From contig NZ_JODL01000026.1 in NCBI RefSeq assembly GCF_000718985.1, positions 1-64,000 of the forward strand: a stretch of 64,000 nt of DNA. Reading direction: 5' to 3'. Positions 54,979-64,000 of this stretch are shown in pieces. This DNA comes from Streptomyces megasporus (GTDB lineage Bacteria; Actinomycetota; Actinomycetes; Streptomycetales; Streptomycetaceae). Made by a program: the position numbers and the translations under genes. The stretch's first letter is position 1; each line of letters opens with the position of its first letter. The notes beneath the pieces are model-generated. The model made no database searches. It saw only the letters and a list, made by a program, of their open reading frames with translations, and was not told the DNA's origin.

Positions 54979-56229
54979 CTACCAGGCCACCGGCAGTTCG
55001 TACACGCCGTAGACGAACCCGTCGTGCTTGAACGGGATGTTCTCGAAGTCCGTCGCCAACCGCAGACCGGGCGCGCGGCGGTAGAGGGTGCGGTAGACGA
55101 CCTCCAACTCCAGCCGGGCGAGGGGCTGACCGAGGCACTGGTGCACGCCGAAGCCGAACGCGACGTGGTGGCGCGCCTCGCGGGTGATGTCGAGACGGTC
55201 GGGGTCGGGGAAGGCCTCTGGGTCGCGGTTGGCGATCTCGTTGGGCAGCACCAGACCCTCGCCGGCGCGCACCCGACGGCCGGCGATCTCCATGTCCTCC
55301 AGCGCGACGCGGCGACGCCCGCCGTGTGTGATGGTGAGGTACCGCAGCATCTCCTCGACCGCGCGGGTCGCCACGGTGGGGTCGTCGGAATCGCGGAGCA
55401 GGGCCAGTTGGTCGGGATGGCGCAGCAGGAGCAGCGTGCCGAGCGCGATCATGTTGGCGGTGGTCTCGTGTCCGGCGATGAGCAACAGCACGGCCGTCTC
55501 GGTCGCCTGGCGGATGGTCAACTCGCCGGATCCGACCTTGCGGGCGAGTCGGGACAGCAGGTCGTCACCGGGGTTCTCCACCTTGGACGCGACGAGACCG
55601 CCGAGGTACTCGGCGAGCCGCCGGAACGCCTCGTCCCGCTGCGCCGGGGTGGTGTCGCGGTTGATGATCGTCTTGCTGTTGCTCTGGAAGAAGCCGTGAT
55701 CCGCGTAGGGGACGTCGAGCAGCTCGCAGATCACCAGTGACGGAACCGGCAGCGCGAACCCCTCCACCAGATCCGCCGGGTTCGGCCCGTCGAGCAGGTC
55801 GTCGACGGCGCCGTCGACGATCCGCCGCACCATGGGCCGCATCGCCTCGACCCTCTTCACCGCGAAGGCGGAGCCGACCATGCGCCGCAACCGGGCGTGT
55901 TCGGGGTCGTCCATGCCGATGAAGCTCAAGGTGGCGTTGCCGCCGGGGGCCTGGCGCGGGTAGGAGGGGTGCGTCATGTCGGCGCTGACGCGGCGGTCGG
56001 AGAGCACGGCGCGCTGGTCGGCGTAGCGGGTGACCAGCCACGGGGTGCTGCCGTCCCACAGCCGCACCCGCGTCAGCGGTCCCTCCCGCTGGAGGTCGCG
56101 CAGTTCGGGCGGTGGGTCGAAGGGGCACCCCCGCGCCCTGGGCATCGGGTACTCGGGTGCCTCGGCAGTGCTCTCGCCGTTCTCGCTGGTCTCGTCGGTC
56201 TCGCCGGTCGGGTCCAACGTACTCGTCAT
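54979..56229 (-). CDS. cytochrome P450 (CYP105-like)
   Basis: A 416-residue class I P450. The I-helix oxygen-activation motif is AGHETTAN, the K-helix ExxR is EEMLR, and the haem loop FGFGVHQCLGQPLAR holds the thiolate Cys. The substrate-recognition segments are not diagnostic. The sequence is typical of CYP105-type biosynthetic or xenobiotic P450s. Start ATG 56227-56229. It is the last gene of a minus-strand P450-ferredoxin-P450 cluster, 189 bases after the ferredoxin stop. Confidence 0.93.
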   Translation of the reverse strand: MTSTLDPTGETDETSENGESTAEAPEYPMPRARGCPFDPPPELRDLQREGPLTRVRLWDGSTPWLVTRYADQRAVLSDRRVSADMTHPSYPRQAPGGNATLSFIGMDDPEHARLRRMVGSAFAVKRVEAMRPMVRRIVDGAVDDLLDGPNPADLVEGFALPVPSLVICELLDVPYADHGFFQSNSKTIINRDTTPAQRDEAFRRLAEYLGGLVASKVENPGDDLLSRLARKVGSGELTIRQATETAVLLLIAGHETTANMIALGTLLLLRHPDQLALLRDSDDPTVATRAVEEMLRYLTITHGGRRRVALEDMEIAGRRVRAGEGLVLPNEIANRDPEAFPDPDRLDITREARHHVAFGFGVHQCLGQPLARLELEVVYRTLYRRAPGLRLATDFENIPFKHDGFVYGVYELPVAW

Positions 56230-56418
56230 GGTCGTCCTTCCGGTGGTGCCGGTGTGGAACGTCCCGGTGGTCGTGCCGGGCCGTGTCGGAACTCCGTTCT
56301 CCCGGTCCCCGTCGCGGATCGGCGGGCCCCGTGAGGCCGTGGGACTCCACGAGGTGGCGCCGCCGGTGCGGACACATCCGCCCGGACCTGTGCGGGCCGA
56401 GGACGCCCGCGGGTGCGC

Positions 56419-56619
56419 TCAGTCCCGCTCGGTCAGCGCGATCGCCGCGGTCGGGCAGACGTCGGCGGCCTCGCGGACCGCGGCCCGCAGGTGCTCGGCC
56501 GGCTCCGGGTCCAGCAGGACCACCACGCCGTCCTCGTCGCGCTGGTCGAACACGTCCGGCGCGGCCAGGACGCAGGAGCCGGCACCGCAGCACTTGTCCT
56601 GGTCAACGGTGATCTTCAC
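56419..56619 (-). CDS. [3Fe-4S]-type ferredoxin of the P450 operon
   Basis: A 66-residue electron carrier. Cysteine ligands are C10-x5-C16 in DKCCGAGSCVL and the C-terminal Cys in VCPTAAI; Ala13 replaces the fourth ligand, which gives a [3Fe-4S] cluster as in SuaB/CYP105 partners. It passes electrons from a reductase to one or both flanking P450s. Start ATG 56617-56619. No ferredoxin reductase is in the operon. Confidence 0.93.
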   Translation of the reverse strand: MKITVDQDKCCGAGSCVLAAPDVFDQRDEDGVVVLLDPEPAEHLRAAVREAADVCPTAAIALTERD

Positions 56620-56814
56620 GTCTCGTACTCCTCGGTGTGTCGTTCCCGGACCGTGCTCCGGTCCTCTCGCGCGGGAGGTCTCCCGGGGCCGGGCCGCGTT
56701 GTCGCCCGGCGCGGACGGGGGACATGAGGGTGCATGAGGGGGTGGGCGGGCACCGGTGGAGCCCGTCGAGGACCTGCCGATCGCGCGGGCCGGTCGCTCC
56801 TGCGTCCACCACCG

Positions 56815-58029
56815 CTACCAGCGCACCGGCAGCGTGCGCAGTCCGCCCACGACGAGCCCGTCCACCCGCTCCAACTCCTCGGCCCACACCGCGAGTTCCA
56901 GCCCCGGAAGCCTGCGCAGCAGCACGTCCAGCACGGCCTGCAACTCGGTGCGGGCCAACGACTGGCCCAGGCACGAGTGGGCCCCGACCCCGAAGGCCAG
57001 ATGGGTGTTGGGGGAGCGGCGCAGGTCCATCTCGTCCGCGTCGGCGAAGGCGCTCTCGTCGCGGTTGGCGGCGCCGATGCCGCAGACGACGGTCGTGCCG
57101 CGCGGGACCGTGGTGTCCCCGACCCGCGCGTCCTCGGTGAGGTAACGGGGGATGCCGAAGCCGGGGTTGGCGTCCATCCGCAACGCCTCCTCGACCGCCG
57201 TGCGCACCAGCGACCGGTCGGCGAGCAGCTCCTCCCAACGCCGCCGGTCGGCCAGCAGCATGCCGACCATCTTGCCGATCATGTTGGCGGTGGTCTCGTG
57301 ACCGGCGACCAGCAGGCCCTGCGAGGTCGACAGCAGCGTCTCGTCGGTCATGACGTGGCCCGCGCCGCCGGCCGCGGAGATCAGCTCGCTGATCAGGTCG
57401 TCACCGGGGGCCTCACGGGTCGCGGCGATGTGCTCGGACATGTAGGCGCGGAACTCCGCCTGGGCGGCGTCGATCTCGGCCTGCGTGTAGCGGGTGAGGC
57501 TGAGCAGCGTGTCGGACCAGTACGCGAACTTCTCCCGGTCGCTCTCCGGCACGCCGAGCATGTCGCAGATGACCCACACCGGCAGCGGGAACCCCAGCTT
57601 CTCGCGGAGGTCGGCGGGCGCGCCGCTCGCCACCATCTCGTCGACCAGCCGCTCGGTCATCGCCTCGATCCCCGGGCGCAGGGCGGTCATCCGCCTGGCG
57701 GTGAACCACTTGCCGACCATGCGCCGCCACTGCTGGTGGATCTCGGGGCTCATCGGCCTGGCCAGCGCCCCGCTGAACACGCCTCCGGACTCGTTGGCCG
57801 TCACCCGGGCGGCGTCGGGGGCGTCGAGGTGGCGATGGAACCGAGGGTCCGCCAGAACCTGTCTGACGTCCTCGTAGCGGGTCAGCAGCGCGGCCTCGTC
57901 GCCGCTGGGGAGCCTCACCCGTGCCACCGGGCACTGCTGCCGCAGAGCGGCCCACTCGGCCGGGGGGTCGAGCGCTGTCGGGGCGGGAATGGGGTAGTCG
58001 AGCACGTGGTCGGCGTCGCCGAGTGCCAC
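56815..58029 (-). CDS. cytochrome P450
   Basis: A 404-residue class I P450. Start GTG 58027-58029. Motifs: VAGHETTANMIG in the I-helix, the K-helix ExxR in VEEALRM, and the haem-binding loop FGVGAHSCLGQSLAR. It differs clearly from the other P450 in the operon, so it likely acts on another position or substrate. It is the first gene after the TetR gene, 280 bases downstream of it. Confidence 0.93.
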   Translation of the reverse strand: MALGDADHVLDYPIPAPTALDPPAEWAALRQQCPVARVRLPSGDEAALLTRYEDVRQVLADPRFHRHLDAPDAARVTANESGGVFSGALARPMSPEIHQQWRRMVGKWFTARRMTALRPGIEAMTERLVDEMVASGAPADLREKLGFPLPVWVICDMLGVPESDREKFAYWSDTLLSLTRYTQAEIDAAQAEFRAYMSEHIAATREAPGDDLISELISAAGGAGHVMTDETLLSTSQGLLVAGHETTANMIGKMVGMLLADRRRWEELLADRSLVRTAVEEALRMDANPGFGIPRYLTEDARVGDTTVPRGTTVVCGIGAANRDESAFADADEMDLRRSPNTHLAFGVGAHSCLGQSLARTELQAVLDVLLRRLPGLELAVWAEELERVDGLVVGGLRTLPVRW

Positions 58030-58085
58030 CGGGCCTCCTCGTATCGGTCCGTCCCTCGGAGTCAGACAACCAACGCCCGCGGACG

Positions 58086-58105
58086 TGAGTCAAGCGACTG
58101 ACTTA
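58086..58105. promoter_or_regulatory. TetR-type operator overlapping the P450 promoter
   Basis: TGAGTCA (58086-58092), six bases, TGACTTA (58099-58105): a near-perfect dyad. On the minus strand the dyad overlaps TTGACT, a fair -35 box for the P450 operon. The TetR gene ends 205 bases away on the same strand. Confidence 0.5.
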
Positions 58106-58309
58106 AAATCACCGTCGATGACAGAGTGTGGCCGATTGGTTTCCACCCGTGTCGAATCGGGCGGGAAGTGGCCCCTTCCGACGCCGCGTTGTCGTACGGC
58201 GTTGTCGTGCCGCTTGGTTGTACGGGAGGCGAGGCGGTTCCCGTCCGGGGACGGGGCTCCCCGGCGTGGTGTTCCGCGTGTCGGTCGTCCGTTCGGCCGG
58301 GACGCCCGC

Positions 58310-58975
58310 TCACGAGCGTGTGACCGGAGCCGTCCACAGTCCCGTGATGGCGTCGACGAGGCCCGCCGCGGCCTCGTCCCAAGTGGCCCTCGGGGTGGCG
58401 GTTCCCTCGGCGAGGGCCCGTTCCCGCTCGGCGCACACGTGCACCATCAGGGTGCGGATCATGTCGCCGCGCTCGGCGCGGACGTCGTCCGGCAGGTCCG
58501 GCGGGCAGCGGTCGAAGGCGTCGACCACACGCTTCAGCGACGGCGTGGCCATGGCCTCCTCGGCCATGATCCCCTGGAACGCCGGGTCGGTCATCACCTG
58601 CGCCCCGAACCGGGCGAACCACGTGGGGCCGCCGAGGGAGTCCAGGTGCGCGGTGACCGGACGGACGAGGCAGGCCACCCAGTCCCGTACGTCCCGCGAG
58701 CCCTCGACGGCGGCGACCATCTCCAGGCGCAGCGCCTCGATGCGCTCGGTGTGCTTGCGGACGATCGCCCGCACGAGATCGGCCTTGGTGCCGAAGTGGT
58801 AACCGACGGCCGCGTTGTTGCCCTGCCCGGCGGCGGCGCTGATCTGGCGGTTGGACACCGCGTAGAGCCCCCGCTCGGCGAAGAGGCGCTCCGCCGTGGT
58901 GAGTATCTGCTGCCGCGTGGCGCCGACCTGCTCGGCCCGCGGAATCCTGCCGACTCTGGTCACCACGGCCACCAT
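58310..58975 (-). CDS. TetR-family regulator of the P450 operon
   Basis: A 221-residue TetR repressor. Helix-turn-helix TRQQILTTAERLFAERGLYA ... RQISAAAGQGNNAAVGYHFG at about 19-62. Start ATG 58973-58975. It lies upstream of and on the same strand as the P450 operon, divergent from the APH-type gene. The operator-like dyad at 58086-58105 lies between it and the P450s. Confidence 0.9.
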   Translation of the reverse strand: MVAVVTRVGRIPRAEQVGATRQQILTTAERLFAERGLYAVSNRQISAAAGQGNNAAVGYHFGTKADLVRAIVRKHTERIEALRLEMVAAVEGSRDVRDWVACLVRPVTAHLDSLGGPTWFARFGAQVMTDPAFQGIMAEEAMATPSLKRVVDAFDRCPPDLPDDVRAERGDMIRTLMVHVCAERERALAEGTATPRATWDEAAAGLVDAITGLWTAPVTRS

Positions 58976-59066
58976 CGTACAGGCGCGGTGCGCGGGGTGA
59001 TCGCGGCGACCGCGCGGAGTCGGGAAACGTCTGCGAGACCGCCCTCGTGGGCGGGACACTGCCAAG

Positions 59067-60086
59067 GTGCCCATCGATCCCACCGGTATCGCCGACGCGT
59101 TCGGGCTGGGTCGACCGCTGGGCGAGCCGCGTCCGCTCGTCAACGGCGACCACCCGTCCGACACCCACGTGTTGACCACCGACCGCGGCCGGTGGGTGGT
59201 GAAGACGAGCCGGCCGTTCGACGACTGGCAGCGCCGGCAAGCGCGGCGGGCGCACCGGCTGGAGAGCGCGGCCCGGGCGGCGGGCATCCCGATGCCGCGT
59301 CCCGTCGAACCGCCCTCTCCCGCCATCGGTTACTGGCACATCCCGGCCGGCGGGGAACCGGTGCGGGTGACCGAGTGGGTCGAGGGGCGCGATCTGCGGC
59401 GGTCCGGCGCGGCGTGCCCCGACTCCCCGGCGGAGGCGGCCGCGTGGGTGGGCGCCGTGCTCGGCCGCATCGCCCTGCTCGACCCCGACCGCGGCGCCGA
59501 TCACGACGGCGAGCGACCGCTGCATCCGGTGGACGACTGGCACGCCTGGGTGGCGGAGGCCGCATCCGGCGGCCACGCGGTCGCCGGAGCCGCCCGGTCG
59601 CTGCTCCCGGCCGTCGAGGAGGCCACCGCGCTGATCCGGCGAGCGCGGCGGGACCGCCCCCGCACCGTCCTGGTCCACGGGGACACCTCACAGGCCAACG
59701 TGGTGCGCACACCGACCGGATACGCCCTGGTCGACTGGGAGGGAGCCCGCGCGGAGGCGCCGTGGTGGGAGACCGTGAACGTGGCCTTCCGGTTCGCCGG
59801 TCCCTTCAACGGCCCCGGCGCCGAGGGAGATCCCCGGGTGGTGCGTCCGGTGATCGAGGGCTACCTCGGCCAGGGCGCCCCGGCGGGCCCGGCCGACGTC
59901 TCGGCCTTCGCGGGCATGCTGTCGGCTCAACTGGAGGTCGCCGCCTGGTGCCTGTGGTCGGCGCTGGGCCACCGCCGGGCCGACGCCGCTCGACGCGCCT
60001 TCGGCCTGCGTGTCGTCACCTCGGCCGCACGGGAGCTGCCACGGGTGCTGCGCTCCCTCGACCGGTGGGCGGCCCTCCTGCGGTGA
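59067..60086 (+). CDS. aminoglycoside phosphotransferase (APH) family kinase
   Basis: A 339-residue kinase-like protein. N-lobe WVVKTSRPFD carries the ATP-binding Lys; the catalytic loop is LVHGDTSQANVV with catalytic D206 (H204-G-D206) and the metal loop is LVDWEGA with D223. Start GTG 59067. APH-family proteins of Streptomyces act on diverse small molecules (choline, homoserine, aminoglycosides); the substrate here is not known. It is divergent from the TetR gene, 91 bases away. Confidence 0.88.
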   Translation: MPIDPTGIADAFGLGRPLGEPRPLVNGDHPSDTHVLTTDRGRWVVKTSRPFDDWQRRQARRAHRLESAARAAGIPMPRPVEPPSPAIGYWHIPAGGEPVRVTEWVEGRDLRRSGAACPDSPAEAAAWVGAVLGRIALLDPDRGADHDGERPLHPVDDWHAWVAEAASGGHAVAGAARSLLPAVEEATALIRRARRDRPRTVLVHGDTSQANVVRTPTGYALVDWEGARAEAPWWETVNVAFRFAGPFNGPGAEGDPRVVRPVIEGYLGQGAPAGPADVSAFAGMLSAQLEVAAWCLWSALGHRRADAARRAFGLRVVTSAARELPRVLRSLDRWAALLR

Positions 60087-60270
60087 ACGGGTGCCAAACG
60101 CGCTGCGATCGGACCGTTTCGGCCGCGCGGGCCGGGAGGGCGGTGGCGGGAATCCATCGGTCGTCCTCCTGCGGGCTTTCGTTTGTTCGCGTTGCTTGTT
60201 GACAGTTTCTGTTCGCGCCGGCGCAATGACGAGATTCCGCCTGTCCACGGCTGATCAGCATGGAGGACAT

Positions 60271-62862
60271 GTGCGTCTTGGAAGAAGTCTCGCCGCGGCC
60301 ATGGCCGCGGCGCTCGTCATCACCGGAACGCTGCTCGGCCCGGGTCCGTCCGCCACCGCCGCGTCGGCGGAAGACGAGCGGGCCGTACACGGGCTGAAAG
60401 GCGAATACCACCTCCACTCCGCGCCCGGCGTCTTCGACTTCCACGAACCGAAGGCGACCGGCGTCGACCCCCACATCGACTTCGACGACCTCGAACCCCG
60501 GCTGACCGCGGCCACCGGACGCTCCGACGGCGTCAGCGTCCGCTGGACCGGCCGGATCATCCCCGAACAGTCGGGCCCGCACACCTTCTCGATGATCGGC
60601 GACAACGGCTTCCGCCTCTGGATCGACGGCCGGCTGCTCATCGACCACTGGGTGGACGACTGGGACGTGGAACAGACCGCCCCGCCGATCACGTTGGAGG
60701 CGGGCCGCGCCCACGACATCAAGGTGGAGTACTTCGAGCACTGGGGCGGCTCCAACCTCCACCTGTCCTGGACCCCGCCGGACGGGACCAAGAGACCCGT
60801 GCCGCGGTCGGCGTACCGACTGCCCGACGACTTCGACCACGACGGCCCCGTGTCCTCCTCCGTGCTCGGCGACGGCCGCACCCTGCGGATGGACTTCACC
60901 CGGCCGCTGACCACCGTCCCCGCGGACCTCGGCGACCACCTATCCGCCCACATCGGCGGAACCGACTGGCCGCTCGGCCGGGCCCGCCTGGACGACACCG
61001 ACCCGACGCGACTGCTGCTCACCCTGGACGAGCCCGTGGTCGGACAGGGCGGCGAGGCCCTGGTCCGCTACGACGGCGAGGGCGGGCTGGCCCACGCCGG
61101 AGGCGAGGTGGGCCCGTTCTGGACCGGCGGCCCCAACGAATCCACATACCAACTGAGCACCCGCTGGGCCGACGAGGTGGGCCCCGACAACGCCCATCCC
61201 GAGTACCCCCGGCCCCAGTTGACCAGGGAACGCTGGCGCAACCTCAACGGCACCTGGCAGTTCGCGGCGGCCGACGAGGACGAGGCCCCACCCGTCGGCA
61301 GGGACCTCGACGAGCGCATCCTGGTGCCGTACCCGGTGGAGTCCCGGCTGTCCGGCATCGAGCGCCACGAGGACCGCATGTGGTACCGGCGGACCTTCAC
61401 CGTGCCGCGCGACTGGAGGATCGGCGACGGACAACGGCTGATGCTCAACTTCGACGCGGTCGACTGGCACGCCCGGGTGTGGGTCAACGGGCGGAAGGTC
61501 GCCGACCACCGCGGCGGCTACGACCGGTTCACCGCCGACGTCACCGACGCGCTGCGGCCCGGCCGCACCCAGGAGTTGATCGTCGGCGTCCACGACCCGA
61601 CCGACGCCCGTGACGGCGAGAACCCGCCGGCCGGCAAACAGCGCCTCGACCCGAGCGGCATCTGGTACACCCCGTCCTCCGGCATCTGGCAGACCGTCTG
61701 GATGGAGCCCGTCGCCGACGACCACATCGGCGGCCTCAAGCTCACCCCCGACGTGGCGGACGGGAAACTGGCCGTCGAGGTCGAGGGCGCCCGCGCCGGT
61801 CTGCCCGTCACCGCCGTCGCGTACAGCGGAGACCGTCGGGTCGGCAAGGCCACCGGACGCACCGGGACCACCCTGACCGTCCCCGTGCCCGACCCCCGCC
61901 TGTGGACCCCCGACGACCCGCACCTGTACCGCCTCGACGTGACCCTGGGCCGGGGCCGTGCCGCCGACCGGGTGGGCAGCTACTTCGGCATGCGCAGCGT
62001 CGGCGTGGAGAGCGTCGCCGGCAAGCGGCGCGTCGTCCTCAACGGCAAGCCGATCTTCTCCATGGCCACCCTGGACCAGGGCTTCTGGCCCGAGAGCCTC
62101 CACACCGCGCCCACCGACGAGGCCCTCGCCCACGACCTGAGGATGCACAAGCGGATGGGTTTCAACGCCGTCCGCAAGCACATCAAGGTCGAACCCGACC
62201 GCTGGTTCCACTGGGCCGACCGGCTCGGTCTGCTGGTCTGGCAGGACATGCCCTCCATGCCGCACGCCCCGGACGAGGAGGCACAGGCCCGGTACGAGCA
62301 CGAGATGAAGGAGATGATCGAGCAGCACCACAACAGCCCCGCGGTGATCATGTGGGTCACCTTCAACGAGGGCTGGGGCCAGTACGGCGGCCCCAGGGTG
62401 CCCGCCCTGGCCAAGCGCCTCGACCCCACTCGCCTGGTCAACGGAGCCAGCGGCTGGCACGACACGGGCAACGGCGACATCGCCGACGTCCACGCCTACC
62501 CGGGTCCCGGCGATCCCCGGCCCGACGACAGGCGGGCCGGGGTCACCGGCGAGTACGGCGGCCTCGGACTGGCCGTCCCCGGACACGCCTGGCCGGTGCG
62601 GCACACCTATGTGGGCGTGACCGCGGAGGAGTACACCGACGAGTACCTCGCCCTGCTGGGCAAGGTGGAGGACCTGGTCGCCTGCAACGGCATCAGCGGC
62701 GCCGTCTACACCCAGATCACCGATGTGGAGGGCGAACTCAACGGCCTCCTCACCTACGACCGGAAGGTGATCAAGGCCGACGTGCGACGACTCAGGGACG
62801 CCCACGAGGCACTGATCCGCGCGGCGGCCGACCCCGGCGCGTCGACGTGCCCGACTCCCTGA
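60271..62862 (+). CDS. secreted glycoside hydrolase family 2 with PA14 domain
   Basis: An 863-residue glycosidase. I use GTG 60271, preceded by GGAGG and downstream of TTGACA (60199-60204); ATG 60226 adds 15 residues and would precede the likely transcription start. Signal peptide is about 1-31 (LGRSLAAAMAAALVITGTLL). A PA14-type carbohydrate-binding domain about 42-170 (FSMIGDNGFRLWIDGRLLID) precedes the sugar-binding, Ig-like and TIM-barrel GH2 domains. The acid/base is E700 (TFNEGW) and the probable nucleophile E761 (GEYGG). The GH2 family includes beta-galactosidase, mannosidase and glucuronidase; the exact substrate is not clear. Confidence 0.93.
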   Translation: MRLGRSLAAAMAAALVITGTLLGPGPSATAASAEDERAVHGLKGEYHLHSAPGVFDFHEPKATGVDPHIDFDDLEPRLTAATGRSDGVSVRWTGRIIPEQSGPHTFSMIGDNGFRLWIDGRLLIDHWVDDWDVEQTAPPITLEAGRAHDIKVEYFEHWGGSNLHLSWTPPDGTKRPVPRSAYRLPDDFDHDGPVSSSVLGDGRTLRMDFTRPLTTVPADLGDHLSAHIGGTDWPLGRARLDDTDPTRLLLTLDEPVVGQGGEALVRYDGEGGLAHAGGEVGPFWTGGPNESTYQLSTRWADEVGPDNAHPEYPRPQLTRERWRNLNGTWQFAAADEDEAPPVGRDLDERILVPYPVESRLSGIERHEDRMWYRRTFTVPRDWRIGDGQRLMLNFDAVDWHARVWVNGRKVADHRGGYDRFTADVTDALRPGRTQELIVGVHDPTDARDGENPPAGKQRLDPSGIWYTPSSGIWQTVWMEPVADDHIGGLKLTPDVADGKLAVEVEGARAGLPVTAVAYSGDRRVGKATGRTGTTLTVPVPDPRLWTPDDPHLYRLDVTLGRGRAADRVGSYFGMRSVGVESVAGKRRVVLNGKPIFSMATLDQGFWPESLHTAPTDEALAHDLRMHKRMGFNAVRKHIKVEPDRWFHWADRLGLLVWQDMPSMPHAPDEEAQARYEHEMKEMIEQHHNSPAVIMWVTFNEGWGQYGGPRVPALAKRLDPTRLVNGASGWHDTGNGDIADVHAYPGPGDPRPDDRRAGVTGEYGGLGLAVPGHAWPVRHTYVGVTAEEYTDEYLALLGKVEDLVACNGISGAVYTQITDVEGELNGLLTYDRKVIKADVRRLRDAHEALIRAAADPGASTCPTP

Positions 62863-62875
62863 CGGTCGCGGCTCA

Positions 62876-62920
62876 CCGCGCCGGCCCGTGCCCGGTCGGC
62901 CCGGGCACGGGCCGGCGCGG
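62876..62920. terminator. bidirectional terminator after the GH2 gene
   Basis: 20-bp perfect arms (62876-62895, 62901-62920), the left beginning CCGCGCCGGCCCGTG, around the loop TCGGC. It is between the convergent GH2 and NrfD genes. Confidence 0.85.
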
Positions 62921-62949
62921 TCGTCCCGAGGCCACCGGCGGTCGGAGGG

Positions 62950-64000
62950 TCACCGGCTGTCGGAACGGACCGGCCGCCCCCGATCCAGGCGGTGGCGCTG
63001 GGGGACGGTGGCGTACTTCGGGTCCCGGGTCGAGACGACCCCGGCCTCGAAGACGCCGAGGCGCTGCAACAGGCCGCCCGCCATCAGGGCGAGACCGCCG
63101 GCCACCGCGGCGGCACGGCTGCGTCCCGCCAACAGGGCGGTACAGGCCAGGCCGCCGACGGTGAGGTACTCCGACGCCCTCCGGAGCCGGTGCGCCCGGC
63201 CCGTGCGGTACGCCTCGCGGGCCAGGCCCAGCCCCGCCTCCATCCGCAGGGAGGCGGCGAGCTCCAGGGCGGCTCCGCACACCGCGAACCGGCGCGCCGG
63301 GGCCGCCTCGCGCACCGGCACGAGCGCCATGCCGAGGCCGCCCGCGCTCGCCGCGGCCGAACCGGTGAAGACGAACGGCAGGTACGGGTGTGCCTCGTGC
63401 CATGCCGGCACCGCCGTCTGCGACAGCAGCACCGCCGAGTACGAGGCGAGGGCGGGCGCCACCGCGGCCGACGCCAGCGTCGCCGGGCGGCCGGACGCGT
63501 CGAGCAGCCGACCGACGACCGTGTGCCGCAGCCGCCGGGGCATCAGCTCGGGCGCGGCGGCGAGCGCGGCCACCGAGCCGTACGCCGCCAGGATCCAGGT
63601 GCCCACGCTCATCGGCGACGTGGGCTTGGCCACCCGCAGCATGTGGTGGAACCGCTCGGGCCGGCCGAGGTCGGCGATGAGGAGGTAGGTACTGGCCCCC
63701 AACGTCACCAGGGCACCGACCCGACCGGTCCGGCGCAGCGCCGGCCGCGCGGTCAGGTCCGCGCCCGCGGCCAGCAGGGCCGAACCGGCGGACAGCCCCC
63801 CGGTGAAGAAGTACGCCGGGATCTTCCAGTCCCACACGGGGGTCTTGAGCACGGCACGGCCGAAGTACGACCGGAACTCCGCCTCCGGCACCACCGCCTG
63901 CTCGCGGCGCCCGCCCCCCTTGCCGCGTCCGACGTCACGCTCGCCGATGAACATCCGCGCCCGGTGGTCGAGCGCGCCGTCGTCGCTGAGCGGCTCGCGC
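62950..64000 (-). CDS. NrfD/PsrC-type membrane subunit of a molybdoenzyme (partial)
   Basis: At least 335 residues. The frame stays open to the right edge; ATG 63952-63954 (MFIGERDVGRGKGGG) is an internal option but has no ribosome binding site, so the gene probably starts outside the window. Eight or more hydrophobic helices include IPAYFFTGGLSAGSALLAAG and LRVAKPTSPMSVGTWILAAY, which match the NrfD/PsrC quinone-reactive membrane anchors of formate dehydrogenase-like enzymes. It should pair with iron-sulfur and catalytic subunits lying beyond the edge. Confidence 0.87.
   Translation of the reverse strand, partial: REPLSDDGALDHRARMFIGERDVGRGKGGGRREQAVVPEAEFRSYFGRAVLKTPVWDWKIPAYFFTGGLSAGSALLAAGADLTARPALRRTGRVGALVTLGASTYLLIADLGRPERFHHMLRVAKPTSPMSVGTWILAAYGSVAALAAAPELMPRRLRHTVVGRLLDASGRPATLASAAVAPALASYSAVLLSQTAVPAWHEAHPYLPFVFTGSAAASAGGLGMALVPVREAAPARRFAVCGAALELAASLRMEAGLGLAREAYRTGRAHRLRRASEYLTVGGLACTALLAGRSRAAAVAGGLALMAGGLLQRLGVFEAGVVSTRDPKYATVPQRHRLDRGRPVRSDSR

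Overview
The window is very GC-rich with strong third-position GC bias, many GTG starts and ATGA/GTGA overlaps. It carries a whiE-type spore-pigment polyketide cluster, a SigB/F-family and an HrdD-like sigma factor, an XRE-cupin/DUF6126 pair and one bldA-type TTA codon. Together these point to a Streptomyces chromosome or a close relative such as Kitasatospora. I see no tRNA, rRNA, CRISPR array, insertion sequence or prophage. Sixty protein genes are called, two of them cut by the window edges.

Layout: 1-5.4 kb holds the 3' end of a dnaK paralogue, a secreted His/Asp/Gly repeat protein, a GH33 sialidase, an orphan DUF35 protein and two unknown genes. 5.4-9.2 kb has a hemerythrin-like protein, a secreted protein and a divergent LysR/EamA exporter pair. 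9.3-19.5 kb has an acyl-CoA ligase divergent from a LuxR regulator, a degenerate caspase-like protein, the XRE-cupin regulator with its 46-residue DUF6126 partner, two divergent sigma-factor genes, a FAD monooxygenase and a TTA-containing lipoprotein. 19.7-27 kb has an autoregulated MarR/MFS exporter unit, a NUDIX hydrolase, ArsR and LysR regulators, and an SDR/TetR pair.

27.1-36.1 kb is one long plus-strand operon resembling the acyclic-terpene/leucine (Atu/Liu) pathways: TIGR03084 protein, AtuA, acyl-CoA carboxylase carboxyltransferase and biotin subunits, acyl-CoA dehydrogenase, enoyl-CoA hydratase and TetR. An AadA-like nucleotidyltransferase follows. 36.8-42.7 kb holds CorA, a CBS protein, ThuA, a radical-SAM spore-photolyase-like protein and D-glucarate dehydratase.

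42.8-50.2 kb is a complete whiE-like spore-pigment cluster: a divergent FAD hydroxylase (ORFVIII), then ORFI (SchA/CurD), ORFII cupin, KS-alpha, KS-beta, ACP, aromatase and TcmI-type cyclase. 50.5-64 kb has a GNAT acetyltransferase, a subtilase, RNase HI, a TetR-P450-ferredoxin-P450 operon, an APH-family kinase, a PA14/GH2 glycosidase and an NrfD-type membrane subunit.

The least explained sequences are two copies of a ~125-bp hairpin-ended intergenic element (3158-3280 and 6240-6368), six helically phased 11-bp repeats (5434-5499), a MarR promoter that looks leaderless with the operator inside its spacer, a pseudo-caspase, and a KS-beta with Glu where Gln is expected.
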